From Mucilaginibacter sp. JRF (lineage in GTDB: Bacteria; Bacteroidota; Bacteroidia; Sphingobacteriales; Sphingobacteriaceae), in the NCBI RefSeq assembly GCF_015223065.1, contig NZ_JADFBY010000002.1, positions 124,001 through 188,000 of the forward strand: 64,000 bases of DNA, given 5' to 3'. Positions 1-10,087 of this stretch are shown here, piece by piece. The notes beneath the pieces are model-generated. The model did no database searches and was not told the DNA's origin. It saw only the letters and a list, made by a program, of their open reading frames with translations. The translations under genes and the position numbers were made by a program. Positions within the stretch are counted from its first letter, which is position 1. The number at the start of each line of letters is the position of its first letter.

Positions 1-2381
1 CGGGCGGTAACCTCGATCTGTTACAGCAGGATGATATTGAATCTATCAGCGTGCTGAAAGATGGTTCGGCGGCGGCTATTTATGGTACACGCGGTAACGC
101 CGGTGTTATTTTGATCACCACCAAAAAAGGTAAAAGCGGCGACCCTAAGTACGATTACAATACCTACTTCCAGCGCGATTATGTTGATAAGAAACCTGAT
201 TTTCTGTCGGCAGCCCAATTCAGGCAACGTATAGGCGAGGGTATTATCCCGCAAACGTCTGATCTTGGCGCTTCAACAGATATGTATAATGAGCTGATCA
301 ACAAAAAGAACCTGAGCCAGTACCATAACTTCTCAGCATCAGGCGGATCAGAAAAATCAAACTACCGTGCATCATTATATTATAATGATTTTCAGGGTAT
401 AGCTAAAGAGAACAGCCGCGAGCAATTTGGTGGCAGGCTGAACATTAACCAGCGTGGTATGAATGATAAGCTGGCCTTACAGGTAAACCTCGCCGCTAAC
501 ATGAACAAGGCTAACCTGCTTGGCGGTGGTACCGATAGCTTTGAGCAGGCTGTGGTATGGAACCCAACCGCGCCTATCTACAAACCTGATGGTACTTTTT
601 ACCAGGTGCAGGAGGGTGTTAACCCATACTCACGCTTATTTACCCGCGAGAGCGAACGCGATCAGCAAACCTTCTCGGGCGATGCTAAGTTCACTTTCTA
701 CGCTACCAAGCAAATTTCGGTAAGCGCATTCGGTTCATACCAGCGCGATAATTTTAACGACCGTGGTTTCCGCTCAATGAATGATTGGGATCAGCGTGTG
801 GGTACCTCATACCAGGGTATGGGTTACGCAGGTAAAGGCAACAACCTTACCTGGACAAAAACCTTTGAACCTACCATTAACTTTGATCAAACCTGGGATA
901 AGCACAGCGTAACAGCGGTGGCAGGTTACAGTTACCAGTATTCAACCCTCGAATCATTCAGCGCCAACAACAACGGTTTTACTACCGATGGCTTTTTGGA
1001 TTGGAACCTGGGTGCAGGTAGCGCCATTACCAATACCGCGTTACCAAGGCCGGGTGTAGGTAGCTTTAAGGAGGATAATACCCTTATCGCTTTCTTCGGC
1101 CGTGTTAACTACTCGTTCGATAGCAAATACTTCGCGCAGTTCATCCTTCGTCGCGAGGGTTCATCACGCTTTGGCGCCAACAACAAGTGGGGTAACTTCC
1201 CGGCGGCATCTGTTGGTTGGACGTTGAGCGAGGAGGATTTCATAAAAAACATCAGCGTTATCAATAACCTGAAGCTGCGTGTTGGTTACGGTGTTACCGG
1301 TAACCAGGGCATCCCTAACTATCAATCGTTAATTACGCTGAGCACCGGTGGTGTATATCCGCAAAATGGCGTTTACTACCAAACCTACGGCCCTTCACGT
1401 AACCCTAACCCTAACCTGCGCTGGGAGAAAAAAGCCGAGTGGAACTTTGGTTTAGATTACGAATTGCTTAACCACCGTTTAAGCGGTGCTATTGATGTGT
1501 ACTCGCGCAATACCAGCGATTTGTTGTACAGCTATGCCGCGCAGCAACCGGCCTTTGTGCTTAACAGCTTGTATACCAACGTTGGTACCATCAGCAACAA
1601 GGGTGTGGAGATACTTATAAGCGGTGTGCCTATCAAAAACAAAGATTTTCAATGGAATATTGACCTGACCGCCAGCTCGCAATCAAACAAACTGGCTAAA
1701 TTATCAAACGATCAGTTCAAGGCTACTTACCTGCAATTTGCCGATATCCCTAACCCGGGAGCTATGGGCCCAGCCATCCGTTTAGATGAAGGCGGTAAAG
1801 TAGGTAACTTCTATGGCAAACGCTTCGCGGGTTTTGCTGATGACGGAACCTGGTTATTTTACAAGGCTGACGGCAGCAGGGTGCCTGCATCGCAGATAAA
1901 CGAGAACGACCGTACCATTATAGGTAATGGCGTGCCTAAATATAACCTGGGCATCAGCCAAAGCTTCCGTTACAAAAACTTCGACTTGACGGTAATGCTG
2001 CGTGGTAAGTTCGGCTTTGATATATTGAACCTTCAGGAGGTATTTTACGGCAACAAAAAATATCTGCCAAATAACATCTTCAACAGCGCGTTCACCCGCC
2101 ATGCCGCCCTGAATGATGTGCCTCAATATTCAGACTACTATCTGGAAAAAGGTGATTTTGTTAAGCTTGATAACGCCACCCTTGGCTACAATGTTAAGCT
2201 GAAAACACCTTACCTGCGTAACCTGCGCTTTTATGTAAGCGGCCGCAACCTGTTAACGCTTACCGGCTACAAAGGTCTTGATCCCGAACTGGAAGATACC
2301 GGCTTTAATACCGGTGTTGACTCGCGTGGTTTTTACCCGCGTACCCGCTCATGGACGCTTGGCTTGAACGTAGGTTTTTAA
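1..2381 (+). CDS. SusC/RagA-type TonB-dependent receptor, 5'-partial
   Basis: Outer-membrane TonB-dependent transporter that would import glycan or peptide fragments together with the SusD-like protein encoded next. The reading frame is open from base 3, so the true start lies before the window. The visible 792 residues begin inside the plug domain with the hallmark SVLKDGSAAAIYGTRGNAGV, followed by a long beta-barrel ending in a typical aromatic C-terminus (LGLNVGF). The signal peptide, carboxypeptidase-regulatory-like domain and TonB box would be upstream. The substrate cannot be read from the sequence. Confidence 0.95.
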   Translation, partial: GGNLDLLQQDDIESISVLKDGSAAAIYGTRGNAGVILITTKKGKSGDPKYDYNTYFQRDYVDKKPDFLSAAQFRQRIGEGIIPQTSDLGASTDMYNELINKKNLSQYHNFSASGGSEKSNYRASLYYNDFQGIAKENSREQFGGRLNINQRGMNDKLALQVNLAANMNKANLLGGGTDSFEQAVVWNPTAPIYKPDGTFYQVQEGVNPYSRLFTRESERDQQTFSGDAKFTFYATKQISVSAFGSYQRDNFNDRGFRSMNDWDQRVGTSYQGMGYAGKGNNLTWTKTFEPTINFDQTWDKHSVTAVAGYSYQYSTLESFSANNNGFTTDGFLDWNLGAGSAITNTALPRPGVGSFKEDNTLIAFFGRVNYSFDSKYFAQFILRREGSSRFGANNKWGNFPAASVGWTLSEEDFIKNISVINNLKLRVGYGVTGNQGIPNYQSLITLSTGGVYPQNGVYYQTYGPSRNPNPNLRWEKKAEWNFGLDYELLNHRLSGAIDVYSRNTSDLLYSYAAQQPAFVLNSLYTNVGTISNKGVEILISGVPIKNKDFQWNIDLTASSQSNKLAKLSNDQFKATYLQFADIPNPGAMGPAIRLDEGGKVGNFYGKRFAGFADDGTWLFYKADGSRVPASQINENDRTIIGNGVPKYNLGISQSFRYKNFDLTVMLRGKFGFDILNLQEVFYGNKKYLPNNIFNSAFTRHAALNDVPQYSDYYLEKGDFVKLDNATLGYNVKLKTPYLRNLRFYVSGRNLLTLTGYKGLDPELEDTGFNTGVDSRGFYPRTRSWTLGLNVGF

Positions 2382-2422
2382 CCCTCAGCAAGCCCAAATA
2401 GTAAGTAATTAAATATCAACTG

Positions 2423-2448
2423 CGGGCAAGGCCATATCGCTTTGCCCG
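2423..2448 (+). promoter_or_regulatory. Hairpin between susC-like and susD-like genes
   Basis: CGGGCAA (2423-2429) pairs with TTGCCCG (2442-2448). There is no T-run after it, so it is not a classical terminator. It could be an attenuator or RNA-stability element setting the SusC:SusD ratio, which is inference. Confidence 0.4.
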
Positions 2449-2470
2449 TATCTGAAAAAACGGAAGAAAA

Positions 2471-4096
2471 ATGAATACATATAAAAAAGTAATATACTAC
2501 GGCGGCCTGTGCCTTAGCATGATAATGGGCGCCGGTTGTACCAAGCTCGACGAAACGGTTTACAACAGCTTATACAAATCAAACTTTTATAAAAGCCGTA
2601 CCGAGGTATTGCAGGCCGCGCTAAGGCCGATGACGCACATGCAATCGTGGATTGCGCCTATACGTGGCGATGGTTATTACTACCATGCCGAAATGTGTTC
2701 GGATCAGGTGGCCTGGCCGCAAAAGGGCCGTCACGCTTATGATAATGGCGACCACATCCGTCAGCACTACCATAGCTGGACTGACAATGAGGGCCGTATG
2801 CGTAACGCCTGGGCCGGTATGTGGACTGGTGTAGGCTATTGCAACGCCGCCATTGAGGATATCGAGAAGCTGGATTACGCCGCCATCAACATGCAACAAG
2901 CTGAGGTGAATACCATTTTGGCTGAGCTGCACGTGTTGCGCGCTTTCCATTACATAAAACTGATGGACCTGTGGGGCAATATTCCAATTGTTACACAGGT
3001 AGGTTTACCGGCTAACCCGCCAACAGCGCCGCGTGCCGAGGTGTTCAACTTTATAAAAACTGAGTTGGAAACTTACGTGCCTCAGCTGGCTAAATACTCT
3101 GCCGAATATACCGGCCGTGTAGCGCAAACCGGTGGTTACGCCATGCTTGCCGAGCTTTACCTGAATGCCGAAAAATGGGCAGAAACCCCAATGTGGGATC
3201 AGTGTATTGCCGCTTGCGATAAAATTATTAATGGAGAAGCTGGTGGTGTGGCTGGTACGCCACGCCTGGCGCCAAACCTTACCGAAACCTTTGCCAACAC
3301 CAACCGCACCGCGCCCGAAGCATTATTTCAATATGCATACAGCAACAAAGGTGGTTTCGTGTGGGATTGGATTCCGCTGTTTGGTTTCAGCAACATGAGC
3401 GCCGCGCTTGATGTTAACTATGCCGGTAACAACGGTTACGTAGTTATCCCTACATTTTTTGATACCTATGCCGCTAACGATCTGCGTAAAAGTGAGTGGT
3501 TCCTGTTTGGTCCGCAATATAAATACGGTACTACCGAGCCAATTTTAGGTACTGAGGAGTATAATGGTAAGCCATTGGTTTACGTGAACTACATCCGTCG
3601 TGCAACCGAGGGTGAAACCACCGGCGAAGGTGGCATGACCAAGGGTGAGGAGAACAGCGGTGCCCGTTTCAATAAATACAAAACCGGTCGCCAAAGTGAT
3701 GCTAACTACCGCGAAAATCATTTTATGATCTATCGTTTAACGGAGATCTATTTTGACAAGGCCGAAGCATTGATGCGTAAAAACGGTGGCGTTGCAACAC
3801 AAGCGGCGGTTGAACTGGTAAATGCCAGCCGCAAGCGTGCCTTTACTGATGCTGATTGGGCACAGGCGCAATATACCGTAGCCTCGTTAACGTTAGATGA
3901 GTTTTTGGCAGAGAAAGGCCGTGAGTTTGTTTTTGAAGGCAGACGCCGTACGGATATTATCAGGTTCGGTCGTTTTAATCAGGGTACATGGTGGGATCAC
4001 CGCACCCCGACCAATGATCCTAACCGCGAGATATACCCTATACCATCAACACAGTTAGCTAACAACCCTAACCTGAAACAAAACCCGGGTTATTAA
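2471..4096 (+). CDS. SusD/RagB family outer-membrane lipoprotein
   Basis: Surface lipoprotein that caps the preceding SusC barrel and binds its substrate. The 541 residues start with a lipoprotein signal ending MGAGC (Cys23). The body shows the usual SusD pattern: AELHVLRAFHYIKLMDLWG in the TPR-like region, RLTEIYFDKAEALMR, and the C-terminal FVFEGRRRTDIIRFGRF and IPSTQLANNPNLKQNPGY. It lies 89 bp after the SusC gene and is probably co-transcribed. An intrinsic terminator follows. Confidence 0.95.
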   Translation: MNTYKKVIYYGGLCLSMIMGAGCTKLDETVYNSLYKSNFYKSRTEVLQAALRPMTHMQSWIAPIRGDGYYYHAEMCSDQVAWPQKGRHAYDNGDHIRQHYHSWTDNEGRMRNAWAGMWTGVGYCNAAIEDIEKLDYAAINMQQAEVNTILAELHVLRAFHYIKLMDLWGNIPIVTQVGLPANPPTAPRAEVFNFIKTELETYVPQLAKYSAEYTGRVAQTGGYAMLAELYLNAEKWAETPMWDQCIAACDKIINGEAGGVAGTPRLAPNLTETFANTNRTAPEALFQYAYSNKGGFVWDWIPLFGFSNMSAALDVNYAGNNGYVVIPTFFDTYAANDLRKSEWFLFGPQYKYGTTEPILGTEEYNGKPLVYVNYIRRATEGETTGEGGMTKGEENSGARFNKYKTGRQSDANYRENHFMIYRLTEIYFDKAEALMRKNGGVATQAAVELVNASRKRAFTDADWAQAQYTVASLTLDEFLAEKGREFVFEGRRRTDIIRFGRFNQGTWWDHRTPTNDPNREIYPIPSTQLANNPNLKQNPGY

Positions 4097-4120
4097 TTAT
4101 ACCTTATCATTTAAGTGCAA

Positions 4121-4150
4121 GGCAGTCCTGTTTACAGGGCTGCCTTTTTT
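4121..4150 (+). terminator. Intrinsic terminator after the first SusC/SusD operon
   Basis: GGCAGTCCTG (4121-4130) pairs, with one G-U wobble, with CAGGGCTGCC (4135-4144). The loop is 4 nt and a T-run follows. Confidence 0.8.
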
Positions 4151-4356
4151 GTTTATGTACGATGTTTTGACTCTGTTTTAATTTAATAAACGTACTATTT
4201 ACAATTAAAATGGAAGATTTTAACTTTTTTATTGAGGTATATGAACTTAAAGTTACTCGTTTTAGCATATATCTAAACTAAACGCAATCGATTGTAGTTG
4301 TAAATTATTCCAAAAAATATTTTTTATTGTTTTTTTTACAATTAAAAATATTCATA

Positions 4357-4364
4357 TATATTTG
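4357..4364 (+). promoter_or_regulatory. Candidate Bacteroidota -7 box (TATATTTG) for the second SusC operon
   Basis: It matches the Bacteroidota housekeeping -7 consensus TAnnTTTG in a very AT-rich tract. No well-spaced -33 TTTG is visible. A start near 4371 would give a leader of about 430 nt before the SusC start codon at 4801. Confidence 0.5.
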
Positions 4365-4371
4365 GTTCATA

Positions 4372-4800
4372 ATCAATTGTAATAACCAACTTTTAAATCA
4401 TTTTTTCATGGAAAGATCTGTACTTAGGCTTAAGTGCTATCTGCTCTCATCGGGTTATTAGTCAACGCTGGTTCAGCAAGCTTTTGTGGCATTGGCTGAG
4501 CAATGATGTAATAACCGATTAGATACACCGGCTGCCTGCATTCTATTATTCGCGAGCCTACCGGTTTTAATAACTGATTATACCAATTATAATTCGGAAT
4601 GGGATGCCTATTGCCCGTTGTGGAACCGGTATGTGCTGTGGTGTAGGGACTTTTTGGCAAAGTATTCCGGGCTTTATTTTATACAGACCTTATTATTTAA
4701 ACGATGATGCCACCTTGAACATAGCTCTCCCGCGATACCATCGAAATTATCGCGCAAGCCAATAACCACTCGATCACTAACCAAATCAATCTGTAAACAT
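4372..4800 (+). other. Long leader of the second SusC operon with a possible 17-codon ORF
   Basis: This gap holds no convincing long gene. A short ORF at 4408-4461 (ATG to TAG, 17 codons) starts about 37 nt after the presumed transcription start and could be a leader peptide. The 76-codon minus-strand ORF at 4430-4660 has no coding features and is probably spurious. A regulatory leader is inference. Confidence 0.35.
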
Positions 4801-7800
4801 ATGAGGAAAAATTACTTTCGTTTTTTAAGAAAGCTACCCATCCTGCTACTGTTTCTGTTAACGGCCATGTTTGCTAAAGCGCAACAGGTAACCGTACAGG
4901 GCATAGTGCAGGATACCGTTGGCGGCATTCCGGCTGCCACCGTTACGGTAAAGGGGGGCGGACAGGGCGCTAATACCGATAACCTGGGCCGCTACAAATT
5001 AACGGCACCGGCTAATGCCACGCTGGTTTACTCAACCATTGGCTACAAACCCAAGCAGATCATGCTTGCCGACTATAAGGCCAACGCCGCGGGCATCATA
5101 AACATTACGGTTACGCTTGAGGTAAATACCACATCGCTTGAGGAAGTTGCCGTAACCGGTTTTGGTAACACGCAAAAAAAGGCCAGTCTGGTAAGCTCCA
5201 TCACCACGGTGAATGTTAAGGATCTGAAAACCCCATCATCCAACCTAACCAACGCTTTGGCGGGCAGGGTGGCCGGTATCATTGCCTTTCAGGGCAGTGG
5301 CGAGCCGGGTTTAGGTACTGATAACTCTACGTTCTACATCCGTGGCCTGTCCACATTCGGCTCTGGTAAGCAGGACCCACTGATACTGATCGATGGTGTT
5401 GAATCATCATCAACCGATATGGCCCGCTTGCAGCCCGATGATATATCTGACTTTTCGGTACTGAAGGATGCTGCCGCCGCTTCCATTTACGGTGCGCGTG
5501 GTGCTAACGGCGTAGTGCTCATCAATACCAAAATGGGTAAGGATGCCGCGCCGCAGTTCAACTTCAGGGTTGAGAACAGGCTATCGCGCAATACCCGCGA
5601 CTATGAGTTTGCCGACAATATTACCTACATGAACATGAGTAATGAAGCCGTGCTAACCCGTAACGTTAACGGTATTGAACCCTACACTCAAAACAAGATA
5701 AACAGCACCCGCGCGGGCGAGGATGAGTATTTGTATCCTAACAACAACTGGTTAAAGCAATTGATAAAAAACTATACCATAAACCAGGGCTATAACCTCA
5801 ACATCAGCGGTGGCTCAAACCGTGCAAGGTATTACATAGCCGGTACTTATAATAAGGATAACGGCATATTAAAGGTTGAGCCTATTAATGATTTTAATAC
5901 CAACATCAACCTTAAAAATTACTCCATACGCTCAAACGTTGATTTTAGCGTAACCAAAAGCACCGTACTTATTGTGCGCATGTATGGCCAGTTTGATGAT
6001 TATCAGGGTCCTATAGGCGGGTTTAATGAAAGTGGCGTACGTATATCGGGCGGTGAGCAAACCTTCCGTAACGCGCTTAATGCTAACCCGGTAATGTTCC
6101 CGGCGGTGTACCCGGCATCAAAGCTGCCGTTTATTGAGCACCCGCTGTTCGGTTCTGCACAAACCCGTAACTCCGATCTGAGCCTTAGCTCAACCATGTA
6201 CGTAAACCCTTATGCCGAAATGGTAAAGGGCTACCAGGTTTACAAAACATCAAACCTGCAACCGCAGCTGGAGCTTAAGCAGGATCTGGGTGGCTTAACA
6301 CCGGGCTTAACCGCGCGCGCTATGGGTTATTTGCGCCGTATATCATTTTACAGGGTAAACCGCAGCTATGTGCCGTTCTACTACTCGGCTACCATCAACC
6401 CGCAGGATCAATCGTACAGCTTAACCGCGCTTAATGATGGTTCGGCCAATTCATTGCAGCCTGTTGGTCGTGAGTTTTTGGATTATAACCAGGATGCCAA
6501 AGAGATTGACTCAAGGTTTTGGCTGGAAGGCTCGGTTAATTACAACCGTACATTTAAAAATAAACACGCCTTTGGCGGTATGCTCGTATCCTACATGTCG
6601 AGTTATGAGAACGCCAATGCTTCGGATGTGATACAATCTCTGCCTGCCCGTAACGCGGGTGTATCGGGTCGTTTCTCGTACGGGTATGATGATCGTTATT
6701 TGCTCGAGTTCAACTTTGGTTATAACGGCTCCGAGCGCTTTAACGCGAGCAACCGCTGGGGTTTCTTCCCATCAATAGGTTTGGGTTACCGCATCTCACA
6801 AGAGAAGTTCTTTGAGCCGATACGCGGCGTGGTATCAAACTTGAAACTGCGTGGCACATACGGTATAGTGGGTAATGATGCTATCGGCAGCGTTAACGAG
6901 CGGTTCTTCTACATGTCTAACGTTAATCTTAACAATCCGGCCTTCGGCTCAACCTTTGGCCGTAATGATGGTACGGCGGTTTACTATCGCGATGGTGTAT
7001 CAATAGCCCGTTATGCCAATACCGATATTACCTGGGAGCGCTCAAAACAAATAAACCTGGGTGTGGATCTGAGCATTGCTAATTCGTTCGATCTGATAGT
7101 GGATGCTTATAAGCAGGATCGCTCAAACATTTTGCAACCTATATCAAACATTGATAACGCCGCGGGCTTAATGGCCATACCATTCTCCAATTTTGGCAGG
7201 GTTACAGCCAAGGGTGTTGATATGTCGGGCACGTACAAGGTCAACCTATCCCGTGATTTCTCTATCAACGCACGTGGTACATTTACTTATGCCACTACAC
7301 GTATCGACAGGATAGACGAGCTGCCCTACTCAAGCGATCTGGCTTACCTGTCGCGCAAGGGATATTCCATCAACCAAACATGGGGCTACGTTGCCGAGCG
7401 TTTATTTGCTGATGATGAGGAAGTAGCTAACTCGCCGGTACAATTTGGCAATACCAACTTAAGGGCGGGCGATATCAAGTACCGTGATATTAACCAGGAT
7501 GGCATCATCAACAGTGATGACCGTGTGCCTATCGGTTACCCAACCCAACCCGAAATAATTTACGGCTTTGGCTCGAGCTTTTATTACAAGAATTTTGATA
7601 TGAGCTTTTATTTCCAGGGTTCATCACGTTTTTCATTCTTTATCAACTCGGCGCAAATACAGCCATTTTACCAGAGTGGTGGCTACCAAACCGGTTTGCT
7701 GCAAGCCGTGGCTAATGATTACTGGTCAGAAAGTAACCCTAATATGTACGCCTTCTGGCCTCGTTTGAGCACCTATCGTATTGATAATAACAACGAAATA

Positions 7801-8031
7801 TCAACCTGGTGGATGCGTAACGGCAGCTTTTTACGCCTCAAAAATTTTGAGTTCGGCTACACCTTTGATAAGCTGAAGAAAGTAAAGATGCAACGGGCGC
7901 GCCTGTATTTTTCGGCCACCAACCTGTTCATTATCAGTGGATTTAAGCTTTGGGATGCCGAGATGCGGGGCAATGGGTTAAACTATCCGCTGCAATCGCT
8001 TTACAACCTTGGGGTACAAGTTAACTTTTAA
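4801..8031 (+). CDS. SusC/RagA-type TonB-dependent receptor
   Basis: Complete 1076-residue outer-membrane receptor. It has a signal peptide ending MFAKAQ, then a carboxypeptidase-regulatory-like beta-sandwich (residues about 29-110, VQGIVQDTVGGIPAATVTVK). The plug domain contains the SusC signature (NALAGRVAGI, FYIRGLSTFG, ILIDGVESS, SVLKDAAAASIYGARGANGV), and a 22-strand-type barrel ends in VQVNF. It energises import through TonB. It is followed 16 bp later by its SusD partner and two substrate-binding-type lipoproteins, so it heads a four-gene operon. Confidence 0.97.
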   Translation: MRKNYFRFLRKLPILLLFLLTAMFAKAQQVTVQGIVQDTVGGIPAATVTVKGGGQGANTDNLGRYKLTAPANATLVYSTIGYKPKQIMLADYKANAAGIINITVTLEVNTTSLEEVAVTGFGNTQKKASLVSSITTVNVKDLKTPSSNLTNALAGRVAGIIAFQGSGEPGLGTDNSTFYIRGLSTFGSGKQDPLILIDGVESSSTDMARLQPDDISDFSVLKDAAAASIYGARGANGVVLINTKMGKDAAPQFNFRVENRLSRNTRDYEFADNITYMNMSNEAVLTRNVNGIEPYTQNKINSTRAGEDEYLYPNNNWLKQLIKNYTINQGYNLNISGGSNRARYYIAGTYNKDNGILKVEPINDFNTNINLKNYSIRSNVDFSVTKSTVLIVRMYGQFDDYQGPIGGFNESGVRISGGEQTFRNALNANPVMFPAVYPASKLPFIEHPLFGSAQTRNSDLSLSSTMYVNPYAEMVKGYQVYKTSNLQPQLELKQDLGGLTPGLTARAMGYLRRISFYRVNRSYVPFYYSATINPQDQSYSLTALNDGSANSLQPVGREFLDYNQDAKEIDSRFWLEGSVNYNRTFKNKHAFGGMLVSYMSSYENANASDVIQSLPARNAGVSGRFSYGYDDRYLLEFNFGYNGSERFNASNRWGFFPSIGLGYRISQEKFFEPIRGVVSNLKLRGTYGIVGNDAIGSVNERFFYMSNVNLNNPAFGSTFGRNDGTAVYYRDGVSIARYANTDITWERSKQINLGVDLSIANSFDLIVDAYKQDRSNILQPISNIDNAAGLMAIPFSNFGRVTAKGVDMSGTYKVNLSRDFSINARGTFTYATTRIDRIDELPYSSDLAYLSRKGYSINQTWGYVAERLFADDEEVANSPVQFGNTNLRAGDIKYRDINQDGIINSDDRVPIGYPTQPEIIYGFGSSFYYKNFDMSFYFQGSSRFSFFINSAQIQPFYQSGGYQTGLLQAVANDYWSESNPNMYAFWPRLSTYRIDNNNEISTWWMRNGSFLRLKNFEFGYTFDKLKKVKMQRARLYFSATNLFIISGFKLWDAEMRGNGLNYPLQSLYNLGVQVNF

Positions 8032-8047
8032 CCATCAGCAACAACCA

Positions 8048-10063
8048 ATGAATACACTTAAAAATATTAACAACGCCCGCGGTGCATTTGCAAAAGGCAT
8101 CAGCAGGGTAATATATGGCAAAAAAAGCCGGTTTATAGCTGTTGCAGGTTTATTTGCCATAGCGTCGGGCTTATCGGCCTGTAAAAAATATCTGGATATA
8201 GTGCCCGATAATGTGGCCGTTATTGAAAACGCCTTTAAGCTGCGTACCGAGGCCGAAAAATACCTGTTCACCTGCTACTCGTACCTGCCTAAAAATGGCG
8301 ATGGTTGGTTTAACGCGGGTATGATGAGCGGCGACGAGATATGGCTACCGCAAAGCGACCAGGCACACTGGCACCCGGCGTTCCGCATTGCGCAGGGGCA
8401 ACAAAATAAGGACAGGCCACTGTTTAACGAATGGGGCGGCGACCTTAAAGGCGGCGACGGCAGGTTCAACTACCTGGTTATGTTTAGGGGTATACGCCAT
8501 TGCAACATCTTTTTAGAGAATATAAAGGATGAAACCAAGGTGCCCGACCTAAGCCGCTCAGAAAGGGAAAGATGGATAGGCGAGGTAGAATTTTTGAAGG
8601 CCTACTATCATTATTATTTACTGCGGATGTATGGCCCGGTGCCTATTATTGATGTTAACGCGCCCGAATCATCAGCGCCCGAGGACTTGTACTACAAACG
8701 TATGCCGGTTGATGAGTGCGTTACCTACATATCAAACCTGCTGGATGCCGCTGTTGCCAAACTGCCGCCACGTATTGTGGATGAGAATAAGGAGCTGGGC
8801 CGTGTTACCCAGTCGATAGCTTTGGCGGTAAAGGCCAAACTGCTGTTGATGGCCGCGAGCCCGCTGTTTAATGGTAACAGTGATTTTGCCGGCTTTACCG
8901 ATAAGGATGGCGTCGCTTTGTTCAACGCAACCATTGATCAAAGCAAATGGGAAAAAGCTCGCGATGCCGCCAAGGCCGCTATTGATGCCGCCGAGGCTAA
9001 TGGCAATGCCTTGTACGAGTATCGTAATGATGTTTATAACCTGAGCGCCGAAACCAAAACACAGCTCAACATTCGTAACGCTATAACCGACAGGTGGGGC
9101 ACCGAGGTGGTTTGGGGCTTATCAAACAGCTATTTCGTGAACGAAGCATTATGTATGCCACCGCTGGTGCGTGGCAGTAATGTAGATAGGTTTCAGCTAC
9201 AGGGTGTTTGGGCGGCGCCTATCAAAATAGCCAAAATGTTCTATAGTAAGAACGGAGTGCCTATTGAGGAGGATAAAACGCTTGATTTTACCAACTATAC
9301 CCAAACCCGTACTGCTGTTACTACCGAGCAGTTTTACATTGAACCCGGCTTTGCCACCGCGCGCCTTAATTACGACAGGGAACCCCGCTTTTATGCCGAC
9401 CTGGGTTTTGATGGCGGCCGCTGGTACATGAAGGATGGTACCACCACCGGCAGCGATGTTAACGGCATGTATGTGCAGATGAAGAATGCGCAGATATCCG
9501 GCTTTGGGCACTTTACCAATTGGAACGAAACCGGGTATTTTATAAAAAAGCTGGTGCATTGGGAATCAACAACCAATAGTAACAACGCCCCGACCTGGAA
9601 AGCCTACCCATGGCCTGAGATACGTATTGCCGACCTATACCTGATGTATGCCGAGGCCCTGAACGAGGTTGAACCGGCATCGCCCATGGCGATATCGTAC
9701 CTCGACAGGGTGAGGCTGCGTGCCGGTTTACGTGGGGTGGTTGAATCGTGGAGTAACTTTTCGCGCAACCCGGGCAAGTATGGTACACAGGATGGCCTGC
9801 GGTCAATCATTCAGCGTGAGCGTATGATAGAGCTGGCATTTGAGGGTCAACGCTTTTGGGATCTGCGCCGCTGGAAGCTATCAGCCGAGGAGCTGAATAA
9901 GGATATTACCGGCTTTAGCATACTGGGTAAAACCACCGAGAGCTACAATATTGAGCGTACCGTATTCGGCCAAACCTTCATCGCCCCGCGCGATTATTTC
10001 TGGCCTATTGGTAACTACGAGATAAGGCGTAACCCTAAGCTGGTTGAAAACCCGGGATGGTAA
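8048..10063 (+). CDS. SusD/RagB family outer-membrane lipoprotein
   Basis: Substrate-binding lid for the preceding SusC. The frame is open from an ATG at 8009 inside the susC gene, but the ATG at 8048 is preferred: it gives 671 residues with a lipobox GLSAC (Cys45) and avoids a hydrophilic extension. SusD features include EFLKAYYHYYLLRMYGPVP, RIADLYLMYAEALNEVEP, IQRERMIELAFEGQRFWDLR and a C-terminal WPIGNYEIRRNPKLVENPGW. The signal peptide is longer than usual, with a charged N-terminal extension. Confidence 0.95.
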   Translation: MNTLKNINNARGAFAKGISRVIYGKKSRFIAVAGLFAIASGLSACKKYLDIVPDNVAVIENAFKLRTEAEKYLFTCYSYLPKNGDGWFNAGMMSGDEIWLPQSDQAHWHPAFRIAQGQQNKDRPLFNEWGGDLKGGDGRFNYLVMFRGIRHCNIFLENIKDETKVPDLSRSERERWIGEVEFLKAYYHYYLLRMYGPVPIIDVNAPESSAPEDLYYKRMPVDECVTYISNLLDAAVAKLPPRIVDENKELGRVTQSIALAVKAKLLLMAASPLFNGNSDFAGFTDKDGVALFNATIDQSKWEKARDAAKAAIDAAEANGNALYEYRNDVYNLSAETKTQLNIRNAITDRWGTEVVWGLSNSYFVNEALCMPPLVRGSNVDRFQLQGVWAAPIKIAKMFYSKNGVPIEEDKTLDFTNYTQTRTAVTTEQFYIEPGFATARLNYDREPRFYADLGFDGGRWYMKDGTTTGSDVNGMYVQMKNAQISGFGHFTNWNETGYFIKKLVHWESTTNSNNAPTWKAYPWPEIRIADLYLMYAEALNEVEPASPMAISYLDRVRLRAGLRGVVESWSNFSRNPGKYGTQDGLRSIIQRERMIELAFEGQRFWDLRRWKLSAEELNKDITGFSILGKTTESYNIERTVFGQTFIAPRDYFWPIGNYEIRRNPKLVENPGW

Positions 10064-10087
10064 GTATTAATATTAAATAGTTGAGTT

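Noticed and set aside
9197..9559. 120-codon minus-strand ORF inside the second SusD gene
   Set aside because: It lies wholly antisense to a well-supported SusD gene and has no start signal or domain; it is a codon-bias shadow.
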